Assembly (NCBI RefSeq): GCF_037646705.1
Contig: NZ_JBBHER010000007.1
Location: forward strand, 248,001-312,000
DNA length: 64,000 bases
Source of the DNA: Pikeienuella litoralis
GTDB lineage: Bacteria; Pseudomonadota; Alphaproteobacteria; Rhodobacterales; Rhodobacteraceae
Reading direction: 5' to 3'
The notes beneath the pieces are model-generated. The model was not told the DNA's origin. It ran no database searches and saw only the letters and a list, made by a program, of their open reading frames with translations. Position 1 is the first letter of the stretch. Every line of letters starts with the position of its first letter. This document shows positions 7,381 to 16,101 of the stretch, in pieces. The position numbers and the translations under genes are program-made.

Positions 7381-7995
7381 ATGACGAAAACGGCGCTGAT
7401 CATCATCGATGTGCAGAACGACTTCTGTCCGGGAGGCGCGCTGGCGGTCGCGGATGGGGACGCCGTCATCGCGCCGGCGAACGCGCTGGCGTCGAAATAC
7501 CCGGTTCGCGTGCTCACCCAGGACTGGCACCCCGCCGACCATTTTTCCTTCGCCGACAATCATCCGGGCGCCGCGCCGTTTTCGGCGATCGAAGCCGCCT
7601 ACGGCCCGCAGGTGCTCTGGCCGCGCCATTGCGTGCAGGAAACGGCGGGCGCCGCGTTTCGCGACGGCCTCAGAACGGACGCCGATCTCATCCTCCGCAA
7701 GGGGTTCCGGCCCGATATCGACAGCTATTCGGCCTTTTTCGAGAATGACCATGTGACGCCCACCGGCCTCGCCGGGTATTTGCGCGAACGCGGCGTCGGC
7801 GCGGTTGTTCTCTGCGGGCTCGCCACGGATTTCTGCGTTCGGTTCTCCGCTGTGGACGCCATCAGGCAAGGATTTGCGGCGACCGTGGCGGAGGACGCCT
7901 GCCGCGCGATCGATCTCGACGGCTCGCTGGCGGCGGCGTGGGCGGAGATGGACGCGAGCGGGGTCCGCCGCGCAAGCGTCGCGGAACTTGGCTGA
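7381..7995 (+). CDS. pncA: Nicotinamidase
   Basis: A 204-residue isochorismatase-fold enzyme that deamidates nicotinamide to nicotinate in the NAD salvage (Preiss-Handler) route. The catalytic triad is visible: D10 in IIIDVQNDF, K107, and C152 in GLATDFCV. Metal ligands fit D48 and H50 (QDWHP) and H83. The ATG at 7381 follows GGGAGG with correct spacing. The stop overlaps the pncB start by one base (TGATG), so the two steps of salvage are co-translated. Confidence 0.95.
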   Translation: MTKTALIIIDVQNDFCPGGALAVADGDAVIAPANALASKYPVRVLTQDWHPADHFSFADNHPGAAPFSAIEAAYGPQVLWPRHCVQETAGAAFRDGLRTDADLILRKGFRPDIDSYSAFFENDHVTPTGLAGYLRERGVGAVVLCGLATDFCVRFSAVDAIRQGFAATVAEDACRAIDLDGSLAAAWAEMDASGVRRASVAELG

Positions 7996-9293
7996 TGGTC
8001 GACATCGCCACCCGCGTCCACGACCACAACTGGAAGATCGACCCGGTCGTCCGCTCGCTCCTCGATACGGATTTCTACAAGATCCTGATGGCGCAGACCG
8101 TGTTTCGGCGGCACCGGGACGTCGTGGTGGAGTTCAGTCTGATCAACCGCTCGGCGGATGTGCCGATGGCGCGGCTGATCGACGAGGGGGAGCTCCGCGA
8201 GCAGCTCGATCATATCCGTTCGCTCTCGCTTTCGCGGGGGGAGAGCACCTGGCTTCGCGGCAACACCTTCTACGGCAAGCGCTGGATGTTCGACCCGGAA
8301 TTCATGCGCTGGTTCGAGAAGCTGCGCCTGCCGCCCTATCATCTGGAGAGGCGCGGCGACCAATATGAGCTGCGCTTCGAGGGCTCCTGGCCCGAGGTGA
8401 TGATGTGGGAAGTGCCCGCGCTCGCGGTGCTGATGGAGCTTCGCGGCCGCGCGGTCCTGCGCGGAATGGGGCGGTTCGAGCTGCAGGTGCTCTACGCCCG
8501 CGCCATGGCCCGGGTCTGGGAGAAGATCGAGCGGTTGCGGCGGCTGGACCATCTCGCCATCGCCGATTTCGGGACCCGGCGCCGGCATTCCTTCCTCTGG
8601 CAGGACTGGTGCGTGCAGGCGATGATCGAGGGGTTGGGCGATCGCTTCACCGGCACCTCCAATTGCCTGATCGCGCTCCGCCGCGAAGTGGAGGCGATCG
8701 GGACCAACGCGCATGAGCTGCCGATGGTCTACGCGGCGCTGGCCGGGCGTGGCGGGGATGACGACGCGCTTCGCGACGCTCCCTATCGGGTGCTGGAGGA
8801 CTGGAGCCGCGATTACGACGGCAACCTGCTGATCGCCCTGCCGGACACGTTCTCCTCCAAGAGCTTCTATGAGCGCGCGCCCGACTGGCTCGCCGGCTGG
8901 ACCGGCGTGCGCATCGACAGCGGAGATCCGTTTGTTCAGGCGGAGGCCGTGATCGACTGGTGGCGCCGGCGCGGCGAGGACCCGAAGAAGAAACTGGTGA
9001 TCTTCTCCGACGGGCTCGATGTGAACGAGATCGAGAAGCTTCACGCCGCTTTCGCCGGCCGCGTCCAGATCGGCTTCGGCTGGGGCACGAATCTCACCAA
9101 CGATTTCCGGGGACTCGCGGGGGAGCGGCTGGCGCCCTTCTCCCTGGTCTGCAAGGCGGTCAGCGCCGGCGGGGAGCCGACGGTGAAGCTTTCGGACAAT
9201 CCGATGAAGGCGATGGGTCCGGAAAGCGAGATCGAGCGGTATCGGCGGGTTTTCGATGTCGGCGCGCAGGTCCCGCGGGCGGTGTCGGTCTGA
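7995..9293 (+). CDS. pncB: Nicotinate phosphoribosyltransferase
   Basis: A 432-residue enzyme converting nicotinate and PRPP to nicotinate mononucleotide. It begins with the family N-terminus LLDTDFYKILMAQ and contains FGTRRRHSF (about 195-205, including the site corresponding to the regulatory His), GTSNCLIA and GVRIDSGDP. The ATG at 7995 overlaps the pncA stop; an upstream in-frame start would run far into pncA. Length is normal for the bacterial PncB type. Confidence 0.96.
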   Translation: MVDIATRVHDHNWKIDPVVRSLLDTDFYKILMAQTVFRRHRDVVVEFSLINRSADVPMARLIDEGELREQLDHIRSLSLSRGESTWLRGNTFYGKRWMFDPEFMRWFEKLRLPPYHLERRGDQYELRFEGSWPEVMMWEVPALAVLMELRGRAVLRGMGRFELQVLYARAMARVWEKIERLRRLDHLAIADFGTRRRHSFLWQDWCVQAMIEGLGDRFTGTSNCLIALRREVEAIGTNAHELPMVYAALAGRGGDDDALRDAPYRVLEDWSRDYDGNLLIALPDTFSSKSFYERAPDWLAGWTGVRIDSGDPFVQAEAVIDWWRRRGEDPKKKLVIFSDGLDVNEIEKLHAAFAGRVQIGFGWGTNLTNDFRGLAGERLAPFSLVCKAVSAGGEPTVKLSDNPMKAMGPESEIERYRRVFDVGAQVPRAVSV

Positions 9294-9295
9294 CG

Positions 9296-9326
9296 AAAAA
9301 AAGGCGCGCCCGGTTTTGGGCGCGCC
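9296..9326 (-). terminator. Perfect hairpin with T-run on the minus strand
   Basis: GGCGCGCCC (9303-9311) and GGGCGCGCC (9318-9326) form a perfect 9-bp stem. Seven A's at 9296-9302 become a T-run for minus-strand transcripts, so it is an intrinsic terminator for transcription arriving from the 9662-10516 gene. The hairpin alone may also serve pncB on the plus strand. Confidence 0.8.
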
Positions 9327-9330
9327 AGTA

Positions 9331-9661
9331 TCACGTTAACGCGGGACAGTGAGCGGCACGTTGGGGACGGTTTTCGGCCTCTTCATGGCCGGAATTGGGC
9401 GAAACCAAGAAGATGCGGGAGGCCGGGCCCCGCGCGGCCGGCCCGAGCTTTTCCCAACGGCCGCGCCTCAACGCCGGTCTCTCCGGGCAAGCCGCGCGGC
9501 CGGGAACGGTCGGTCTGTTCGAATGGCGAAGCACGAGGATCCACTGACGCGCCATCATCGGATCGGGCGACGGGGCGCGTCGGCGCCGCTTCCCTTCCGG
9601 CTTCGCCGCGAGAGCGCCCTCCTCTGTTGAGGCGGGCGCCCGCTCATGCATGGGGGGCGGA
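9331..9661. other. Intergenic region without supportable gene
   Basis: Open frames exist on both strands but have low-complexity Arg/Pro-rich translations without homology signals. It contains GC-rich inverted arms around 9425-9446 followed by CTTTT, a possible second terminator for pncB. Confidence 0.5.
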
Positions 9662-10516
9662 TCAGGGAGCCAGCGTGAACGCAACCAACATGGGGGTTCC
9701 GCCGACCTCGTAGCGCGCTTCGATCTGATGGTTCGGCGAGGCCCGGTGCAATTTGCCGAGCGAGCCGAGCGAGATCACCATGCCCGGCGCGAGGTCGACC
9801 CCGTCCTGCCGGACGAGCCAGAGCACCACGTCCAGCGGGTGGCCGAGCAGCATGTCGCCGACGCCGGAGCCGACGATGGCGCCATCCGAGATCAGGTCCA
9901 CCGTAAGGGCGCCGAGATTGGCCACAGGATCGGGAAGATCGGCGATCCGGATCCCGTCGCCCATGACGCCGCGCCAGGGAATCACGCCATAAGCGGTCAT
10001 CAACGCGCCGGTGGGTTTGATCCCGTCGGCGAAGGCGAGGTCGGGCAACTCGACGAACGGGCGAACCTCGTCCAGCGCGGCGGCGGCCTCTTCGCGGGTC
10101 GTCGCCCGCATGATCGCGGCGTCGCCGACGGTGACGATCAGGTCAGCCTCGAAGAACGGCGTCCGGGCGTCCGCCAGCGAAACCTCGGCGCCGTTTCTCA
10201 GCAGCATCGGCGCGAAGAGCGCGCCCGCGACCGGGCCCGGCACGCCGAACGCCTCCTGCGCAGGCTTCGAGGTGAAACCGACCTTGAACCCGACCGGCGG
10301 GCCGAGCGCTTCGGTCAGCGCCGCGCGGTATTCGGCGTAGGCGCAAACGGCGTCCTCCGGGCCGGCGAGGCCGGGATCGGGCAGGCGCGCGCCCTGAAGC
10401 CAGCCGGACGCGGCGGCCTGCATCGTTTCGGGCGAGGGACAGGCGGCCATTGCGGGCGCCGCCAGCATGACGGCGGCGAGCGCGGCGGCGGCGCGTGCGA
10501 GATGGAGGCGGGACAT
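9662..10516 (-). CDS. Exported 2-keto-4-pentenoate hydratase/FAH-fold protein
   Basis: A 284-residue protein whose mature part resembles the hydratase branch of the fumarylacetoacetate hydrolase superfamily (MhpD-like): GFKVGFTS, FFEADLIVTVG (metal-ligand region), the FVELPDLAF segment, HPLDVVLWLV and PGMVISLGSL. Unusually it starts with a clear Sec signal peptide (about residues 1-25, ending AAPAMAACP), so it is predicted periplasmic. GGAAGGG precedes the ATG. The first metal ligand pair reads E-A-D rather than the more common E-x-E. The substrate is unknown. Confidence 0.8.
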   Translation of the reverse strand: MSRLHLARAAAALAAVMLAAPAMAACPSPETMQAAASGWLQGARLPDPGLAGPEDAVCAYAEYRAALTEALGPPVGFKVGFTSKPAQEAFGVPGPVAGALFAPMLLRNGAEVSLADARTPFFEADLIVTVGDAAIMRATTREEAAAALDEVRPFVELPDLAFADGIKPTGALMTAYGVIPWRGVMGDGIRIADLPDPVANLGALTVDLISDGAIVGSGVGDMLLGHPLDVVLWLVRQDGVDLAPGMVISLGSLGKLHRASPNHQIEARYEVGGTPMLVAFTLAP

Positions 10517-10601
10517 TGGCGACCCTTCCGGAAGCTGGCTGGCGAGCCGGATGAGCTTGGACCTCCGGCGGCCCGATTCGCAACAGGTTCGCGGCCGGGC
10601 C

Positions 10602-11402
10602 CTATTCGGCGGGGCGCAGGCGCTTCATGATCGCGGCGTGAAGCGCCGTCGGGCCGACCACGACGCCGGGCATGCGCGGATCCGGCGCGTTATAGACCCA
10701 GGGCGCGCCCTCCGCGGTGGTGACCGCCGCCCCGGCCTCGGCGGCGATCAGCGCGCCGGCGGCCACGTCCCATTCCCATGCGGGCCGGAGGGTGAAGGCG
10801 AGGTCGAACCGCCCCGAGGCCGTCAGGCAATGCCGCCAGACCAGCGAATTCAGGAACTGCCGCCGGACCGGCGGCGCCCCGCCGGGCCAGCTCTCCGGCT
10901 TCATCTGGCCCGCGCCCGCGAGAGCGGCGGCGCCGTCGAGCTCCATCCGCGTGGAGGCGCGGAGCGGCGCGCCGTCGAGAAAGGCGCCGCCGCCCTTCAC
11001 CGCCCAGTACATTTCGTCCCGGATCGGGAAATAGGCGCAGGCGACGGTGATCTCCCCTCGCTCGGCGATGGCGAGCGCATGGCAAAAGCCCTCTTCGCCG
11101 CGCATGAAGGCGCGGGTGCCGTCGATCGGGTCGACGATGAACACTTTCTCATGCTTCGTGCGGGCGGGGGTGTCCTCGGTCTCCTCCGACAGCCAGCCGA
11201 AATCCGGGCGCGCGCGGGTCAGATCCGCCTTCAGCATCCGATCGATGGCGATGTCGGCTTCGGTCACCGGCCCCGCGCCGCCCGCCTTCTCCCATGTCGC
11301 GATATCGGCGCGGTGGTGCCGGCGCGCGATCTCGCCGGCGGCGCGCGCCTCATCGAGCAGCAGCGCGAGATCGGCCGCGCGGTCCGGGTCAGGCGGAGGC
11401 AA
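10602..11402 (-). CDS. Inositol monophosphatase-family phosphatase, CysQ-like
   Basis: A 266-residue Mg-dependent phosphatase with the family motifs WLSEETE (about 70-76), DPIDGTRAF (about 91-99) and WEWDVAAG (about 209-216). The CysQ branch hydrolyses 3'-phosphoadenosine 5'-phosphate from sulfate assimilation; the closely related IMPase activity is not excluded. I chose the TTG at 11402 because GGAGGG lies about 8 bases upstream and the frame overlaps the pmbA stop by 14 bases. It is the last gene of a three-gene operon. Confidence 0.88.
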   Translation of the reverse strand: MPPPDPDRAADLALLLDEARAAGEIARRHHRADIATWEKAGGAGPVTEADIAIDRMLKADLTRARPDFGWLSEETEDTPARTKHEKVFIVDPIDGTRAFMRGEEGFCHALAIAERGEITVACAYFPIRDEMYWAVKGGGAFLDGAPLRASTRMELDGAAALAGAGQMKPESWPGGAPPVRRQFLNSLVWRHCLTASGRFDLAFTLRPAWEWDVAAGALIAAEAGAAVTTAEGAPWVYNAPDPRMPGVVVGPTALHAAIMKRLRPAE

Positions 11403-12729
11403 TGGTCAATCCCTCCACCAGCAGGCTGGGAACGATCAGCGCCTTGCTGTGGTCGGCGTCGTTCGCCGCCCGCATCCGGCGCATGAAATCGGGGAGCGAG
11501 CCCGCGATGGTCAGCTCGTTCACCGGCCAGGCGATCGCGCCGCCCTCCACCCAGAAGCCGGAGGCCCCGCGGCTGTACGCGCCCGTCGTCGGCGAGACGG
11601 AGGAGCCGATCAGCGACGTGACGAGCAGGCCCTCGCCCATCTCCGCGAGCAGCGCCTCGACCGAGTCCCCGCCTTCGCTCAACGCCAGATTCGAGGTTCC
11701 CGGCGCCGGCGGGCCGCCCACCCCGCGCCGCGCGCCGCCGGGCGCGGGAAGGCCGAGCCGCCGCGCCGAGGCGCTGTCCAGCGTCCAGCCGCGAAGCACG
11801 CCGTCCTCGACGAGCCTGCGGGGCGAAAGCGCCATCCCCTCCCCGTCGAACGGGCGCGAGCCCGGGCCGCGGCGCCGGTGCGGATCGTCGTCGAGCGCGA
11901 AGCCCGCCGGCAGGACCGGCTCGTCCATCCGGTCCTTCAGCCAGCTCGCGCCGCGGGCGACGGCGGCGCCGTTGATCGCGCCGAGAAGGTGGCCGACCAG
12001 CGAGCCCGCGACGCGGCGGTCGAACATCACCGGCCAGGCGCCGGATTTCGCCCGGCGAGGATTCAACCGCGCCGCCGCGCGCGCGCCGGCGGTCGCGCCA
12101 ATCTCCTCCGGGGCCGGCAGATCGGCGAGATGGGTGCGGGAGGCGAAATCGTAATCCGTCTCCATCTTCAGCCCGTCGCCCGCGACGGCGGAAACCGAAA
12201 GCGATACGCCGGTGCGGGAATAGGCGCCGGCGAAGCCGTTGGTCGCGGCGTAGGCGATGACGGAGCGCCGCCGCCCGGCGCCGGCGCTCTCGACCTGCGA
12301 GACGCCTTCTTGCGCCAGCGCGGCGGCCTCCGCGCGCTCGGCCATCTCGCGGAGCGCGGCGGGCGCCGGCGCGGGCGCCGGATCATCCAGATCGAGCGCG
12401 GGAAGCGCCGCAGGATCGGCGAGAAGCCCTGGCTCCGGCAGGCCGCACCACGGGTCCTCCGGCGCGGCGCGGGCCATGGCGACCGCGCGCGCCGCAAGCT
12501 CCGCCAGCACGTCCGGCGCGGGGTCCGAGGCGGAGACGGTGGCCTGCCTCCGGCCGATCAGGACGCGGAGGCCGTAATCGAGGCTCTCCGCGCTCTCGGC
12601 CTCTTCCAGCGCGCCCTCCCGGACTGAAACCGAGACATCGCGGCTTTTGACCGCCAGGGCGTCGGCGGTTTCCGCGCCGGCGTTTCGGGCGGCGTCGATC
12701 AGCGCGGCGGCGAGCGTATCGGGCGCCAT
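11389..12729 (-). CDS. pmbA: TldE/PmbA family protein
   Basis: A 446-residue partner subunit of the TldD/TldE protease. It aligns in character with TldD (GRRQATVSASD, TNGFAGAYSRTG, SSVSPTTGAYSRGASGFWVEGG, ELTIAGSLPDF) but lacks HExxxH, as expected for TldE/PmbA, which shapes the chamber without binding zinc. Its ATG at 12729 overlaps the MAPEG gene stop (TGATG). Its partner tldD lies about 6 kb away on the other strand. Confidence 0.92.
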   Translation of the reverse strand: MAPDTLAAALIDAARNAGAETADALAVKSRDVSVSVREGALEEAESAESLDYGLRVLIGRRQATVSASDPAPDVLAELAARAVAMARAAPEDPWCGLPEPGLLADPAALPALDLDDPAPAPAPAALREMAERAEAAALAQEGVSQVESAGAGRRRSVIAYAATNGFAGAYSRTGVSLSVSAVAGDGLKMETDYDFASRTHLADLPAPEEIGATAGARAAARLNPRRAKSGAWPVMFDRRVAGSLVGHLLGAINGAAVARGASWLKDRMDEPVLPAGFALDDDPHRRRGPGSRPFDGEGMALSPRRLVEDGVLRGWTLDSASARRLGLPAPGGARRGVGGPPAPGTSNLALSEGGDSVEALLAEMGEGLLVTSLIGSSVSPTTGAYSRGASGFWVEGGAIAWPVNELTIAGSLPDFMRRMRAANDADHSKALIVPSLLVEGLTIASA

Positions 12730-13127
12730 CAGAAGATCCGCCCGGCGGCGAGGATGAGAAGCCCGATCGCGAGGATGATCATCGTCAGCAGAGTCGCGCC
12801 CATGCCGGCGCCCCGGAAGGCGGCGGGCGCGCGGCCGGTGAAGTGCAGTCCGTGGAGGAGCCGCCCGCCCGTCAGCGCGATCCCGAGGATATGGAGCGCC
12901 AGCGCCGGCGCGCCGAGCATTTCGGTCAACACCAGAAGGATCAGCGCGATCGGGATCGTCTCCACCGCGTTGCCATGGCCGCGAATCGCGCGATTCAACG
13001 CCTCGTCGCCGCCGTCGCCGAGGCCGACCCCGCTTCTGCGGCGCTGGTTGATCACCTCGATCGCAAGCCAGATCAGGATCAGCGCGTTCAGGCCGGCGTA
13101 AAAGGCGGCGATGGCGGGTGGCGACAT
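12729..13127 (-). CDS. MAPEG family membrane protein
   Basis: A 132-residue four-helix membrane protein of the MAPEG family (eicosanoid and glutathione metabolism), with NxRxxSGVGLGDGGDEALNRAIRGHGNAVE in the first cytoplasmic loop and a late LHGLHFTGR motif. The ATG at 13127 follows GGAGAACC; a longer upstream start has no such support. It is the first gene of the MAPEG-pmbA-cysQ-like operon. The bacterial function is not known from sequence. Confidence 0.88.
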   Translation of the reverse strand: MSPPAIAAFYAGLNALILIWLAIEVINQRRRSGVGLGDGGDEALNRAIRGHGNAVETIPIALILLVLTEMLGAPALALHILGIALTGGRLLHGLHFTGRAPAAFRGAGMGATLLTMIILAIGLLILAAGRIF

Positions 13128-13259
13128 GAAAGGTTCTCCGGCGATTTGGTCTTCGAACCCTAAACCGCCGGACGGGAGGCGCAAGCCCGGGCGCCGCGGG
13201 CCTCTCGCGCCGCGCCCGGCTCCATGCTAGCAGGCGCCCGATTGAGACGAGGAGCATGT

Positions 13260-13676
13260 ATGGAGTTTCGGGACGATCTCGAATGGATCGACTATGATCC
13301 GATAGGGTTCAACATTCATGTCGGGCCGTTTTTCATCGCGTCGGTCGGCGGGGGCGTCTACCGCATGCATCTGATGATCGAGCCGCGGCATCTCAACCAG
13401 GGCGGCGTCGTGCATGGCGGCGTGTCGATGACGCTGGCCGACAACGCGATGGGCATGTCGGCGCGTTTCGAAGCGGGCGGGACGCCGGCGTCGACCATCG
13501 AATTCGGGATGAAGTTCATCGCCGCGGCGAAGGCGGGCGGCCCGCTCTACGGCGCCGCGCGGGTCGAGCGGCGGACGCCGGATGTCTGTTTCATGACGGG
13601 GGAGCTCTGGTCCGACGGCCGCAAGACCGCGACCGCCTCGGGCGTCTGGAAATATCTCAAGTCTAACGTGGCCTGA
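13260..13676 (+). CDS. PaaI family thioesterase (hotdog fold)
   Basis: A 138-residue single-hotdog acyl-CoA thioesterase. It contains the family signature LNQGGVVHGGVSMTLADNAMG, in which the HGG and following acidic residue shape the active site. The ATG at 13260 follows GAGGAG. It faces the MATE gene tail to tail. The acyl substrate is unknown. Confidence 0.85.
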   Translation: MEFRDDLEWIDYDPIGFNIHVGPFFIASVGGGVYRMHLMIEPRHLNQGGVVHGGVSMTLADNAMGMSARFEAGGTPASTIEFGMKFIAAAKAGGPLYGAARVERRTPDVCFMTGELWSDGRKTATASGVWKYLKSNVA

Positions 13677-13697
13677 GAGGCGGCGGCGCCGGCCCGA

Positions 13698-15023
13698 TCA
13701 GCCGCGGGCGGAGGCCTCCAGCGCCGGATAGCGAAGCCCGAGGGTGACGCCGCGCGCCGCGAAGAAAAACAGGAACGCCGCCCAGAGCCCCGGCGCGCCG
13801 AAGAGCGGCGCGAGGGTGAAGATCAGGACGAGATAGAGCGCGAGCGAGACGGCCATCGCGTTCCGCATGTCCCGGGTGCGCGTCGCTCCGATGAATATCC
13901 CGTCGAGCATGAAGGCCGGCATCCCGATCAGCGGCGCCGCGATCAGCCATGGCAGGAGCGCCTCCGCCGCCGCCCGGATTTCGGGCGCCGTGGTCATCAA
14001 CGCGATGATCGACGGCCCGAAGACGATGAAAATGACGGCGACGACGAGAACCAGGGTCCCCGCCCACTGGCTGGAGAGGATCGCGGCGCGGCGCAGCGCG
14101 GCCGGCGCGCGGGCGCCCATCGCCCGCCCGACCAGCGCCTCCGCGGCGAAGGCGAACCCGTCGAGCACATAACTGGCGATCATGACGAATTGCAAAAGCA
14201 CCTGGTTCGCGGCCAGCCCCACATCGCCAAGCGCGGCGGAGCGGAAGACGAAAACGGCCATGCCGATCTCCAGCAGGATCGAGCGGATCATGATGTCGCC
14301 GTTGACCAGCGCCATCCGGCGGAGCCGGTCCGCCTGGAGGATCAGCGCCGGCGTTCGCCAGGCCGCGCCATGGAACGCCTTTCGGCAGATCCAGAGCCCG
14401 AGCGCCGCGCCGGACCATTCGGCGATGATCGTCGCCACCGCGACTCCTTCGACGCCCCAGCCGAGGCCGAGCACGAACCAGAGGTCGAGCGCGATGTTCA
14501 GCCCGTTGATCCAGAGCTGCAGGAAGAGGACGGCGCGCGTGCGCTCCGCCGCGATCAGCCAGCCGGTGACGGCGTAGGCGGCGATGGCGGCGGGGGCGCC
14601 AAAGGCGCGGATCGCGAGATAATCGCGCGTCAGCGTCTCGACATCGGGCGAGGCGGGCGCGAATTGGAGCGCGAGCGCGAAAAGCGGGGCGCGGAGCAGA
14701 ATGATCACGGCGCCCGCCGCGGCGGCGATCAGAAGGCCGCGGATCAACAGCGCGACCGCCTCCCGGTCGTCGCCGGCGCCGAGCGCCTGCGCGGTCAGCC
14801 CGGCGGTGCCCATGCGCAGAAAGCCGAACGCCCAATAGACGAAGCTGATGACGATCGCGCCAAGCCCGACCGCGCCGATCGGCGCCGCCAGCCCGAGTTG
14901 GCCGACGACCCCGGTGTCGACGACGCCGAGGAGCGGCACCGTCGCGTTGGCGATGACGATCGGCGCCGCGATACGCAGGACCCGCCGGTGAGTGAGCGCG
15001 CCAGCCCCCGCCTCAGCCGCCAT
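13698..15023 (-). CDS. MATE family efflux transporter (DinF/NorM type)
   Basis: A 441-residue protein with twelve predicted membrane helices in two homologous halves, consistent with Na+- or H+-coupled MATE exporters. It begins RVLRIAAPIVIANATVPLLGVVDT, the characteristic first helix, and contains GFLRMGTAGLTAQALGAGD. It overlaps the upstream thioesterase gene by 11 bases and is likely co-transcribed with both minus-strand thioesterases. The exported compound is unknown. Confidence 0.92.
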   Translation of the reverse strand: MAAEAGAGALTHRRVLRIAAPIVIANATVPLLGVVDTGVVGQLGLAAPIGAVGLGAIVISFVYWAFGFLRMGTAGLTAQALGAGDDREAVALLIRGLLIAAAAGAVIILLRAPLFALALQFAPASPDVETLTRDYLAIRAFGAPAAIAAYAVTGWLIAAERTRAVLFLQLWINGLNIALDLWFVLGLGWGVEGVAVATIIAEWSGAALGLWICRKAFHGAAWRTPALILQADRLRRMALVNGDIMIRSILLEIGMAVFVFRSAALGDVGLAANQVLLQFVMIASYVLDGFAFAAEALVGRAMGARAPAALRRAAILSSQWAGTLVLVVAVIFIVFGPSIIALMTTAPEIRAAAEALLPWLIAAPLIGMPAFMLDGIFIGATRTRDMRNAMAVSLALYLVLIFTLAPLFGAPGLWAAFLFFFAARGVTLGLRYPALEASARG

Positions 15024-15510
15024 CAGGCATCAGGAAATGGCCGTGCGCCGCGGCGATCGGCCGGTCGCGCGAGTCCTGCCAGGCCTCGACGCGCACATTC
15101 GCCACCCGTCGCCCGGCCTTGCATACCGTGGCGCGCGCGTAGGTGTCGCGCGGGCGGCCGGAGCGGAGATAATCGATGGTGATGTCGATGGTCTTGGGCA
15201 GTTTCGGCAGCTGGCCCCGCCGCATCATCGCCGTCGGATCCTCGCCCGCCTCCATCCGTCGCCAGAGTTGGTCCCAGGCGAGCTGGGTCAGCGCCGTGAT
15301 CTCCAGCAGCGCGCCGGTGACGCCGCCGTGCAGCGCGGGGATCGCCGGATTTCCGATCAGATGCTCCGAATAGGCCAGCCGGCCGGTCAGCTCGTCTCCC
15401 ATCCGCTGAAAGCTGACGCCGATGAACCGATGATAGGGCGAGGTCTGCGTCAAACGCTCGAGCGCGGCGTCCCGCAGGGTTTTCTCCTCCTGCGTCGCGG
15501 CGGCGTTCAT
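15013..15510 (-). CDS. PaaI family thioesterase
   Basis: A 165-residue hotdog-fold thioesterase with the motif NPAIPALHGGVTGALLEITA (about 52-71). Its ATG overlaps the stop of the next thioesterase as ATGA, and its end overlaps the MATE start. The tandem pair probably acts on different acyl-CoAs, or one is a non-catalytic partner. Substrates are not predictable. Confidence 0.85.
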   Translation of the reverse strand: MNAAATQEEKTLRDAALERLTQTSPYHRFIGVSFQRMGDELTGRLAYSEHLIGNPAIPALHGGVTGALLEITALTQLAWDQLWRRMEAGEDPTAMMRRGQLPKLPKTIDITIDYLRSGRPRDTYARATVCKAGRRVANVRVEAWQDSRDRPIAAAHGHFLMPDGG

Positions 15511-15950
15511 GACGCGGCCTCGAGCGGGGTGATCATGAAGGCGGCGGCGGCGGTCGCCACCGGATCGTCCCGGCTTTCATCATAGGCGACGCCGCGGCAG
15601 AACGCGACCGAGCGGGTCAGGCGATAGCACTCGCAGGCGCCGTGAATCGCGTGGCCGGGTTTTGACGGGCGCATGTAGTCGATTCGAAGATCGAGCGTCG
15701 CGACTGAGGCCTCGCCGCGAAGCCGCAGGATCGCCGCCATGCCGCAGCCGGTGTCGAGCAGCGTGGTCACCACGCCGCCATGGATCACGCCGGTGGCCGG
15801 ATCGCCGATCAACCGCTCGTCGTAGGGAACGGTGACCTGGAGCGCGCCTTCTTCATCCTGATGCAGCCGGAGGCCCAGCGCGCGGGCGTGCGGAAACCCG
15901 TCGAGCGGGTAGCCGGCCTTGGCCGCAAGCTGATCCAAGAGCGTGTTCAT
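15507..15950 (-). CDS. PaaI family thioesterase
   Basis: A 147-residue hotdog-fold protein with DPATGVIHGGVVTTLLDTG as active-site motif and DLRIDYMRPSKPG in the core strand. AAGGA lies 7 bases before the ATG at 15950 but only one base before the ATG at 15956, so 15950 is chosen. It is the first gene of the thioesterase-thioesterase-MATE run and is divergent from the MerR gene. Confidence 0.87.
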   Translation of the reverse strand: MNTLLDQLAAKAGYPLDGFPHARALGLRLHQDEEGALQVTVPYDERLIGDPATGVIHGGVVTTLLDTGCGMAAILRLRGEASVATLDLRIDYMRPSKPGHAIHGACECYRLTRSVAFCRGVAYDESRDDPVATAAAAFMITPLEAAS

Positions 15951-16046
15951 CGGCATGTCCTTTCGCAGCGCGCGATTCTAGCTGCGCGCCCTGGTTCTGT
16001 CGACGCGCCGGGGCGAAGAAATATCCGGGCCCGCTTTGTTTGATGT

Positions 16047-16060
16047 TTACGTTAACGTCA
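16047..16060 (+). promoter_or_regulatory. Predicted MerR/LiuR-type operator
   Basis: TTACGTTAACGTCA contains the perfect 10-bp palindrome ACGTTAACGT (16049-16058), 42 bases upstream of the MerR gene. Palindromes of this ACGT-TAACGT type are the reported operators of MerR-family regulators of branched-chain and fatty-acid degradation (LiuR) in proteobacteria. Autoregulation and control of the downstream genes are inferred. Confidence 0.6.
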
Positions 16061-16101
16061 CATATAGCGGACGGGAACCCATACCTGAGAGAGCCGAATC
16101 C

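Noticed and set aside
9334..9341. CGTTAACG resembling the LiuR-type operator
   Set aside because: Only 8 bases are palindromic and the site lies between convergent genes, not in a promoter.
9349..9630. Possible 93-residue plus-strand gene after pncB
   Set aside because: GTG start without a good ribosome-binding site, and an Arg/Pro/Ala-rich translation with no motif; likely noncoding.
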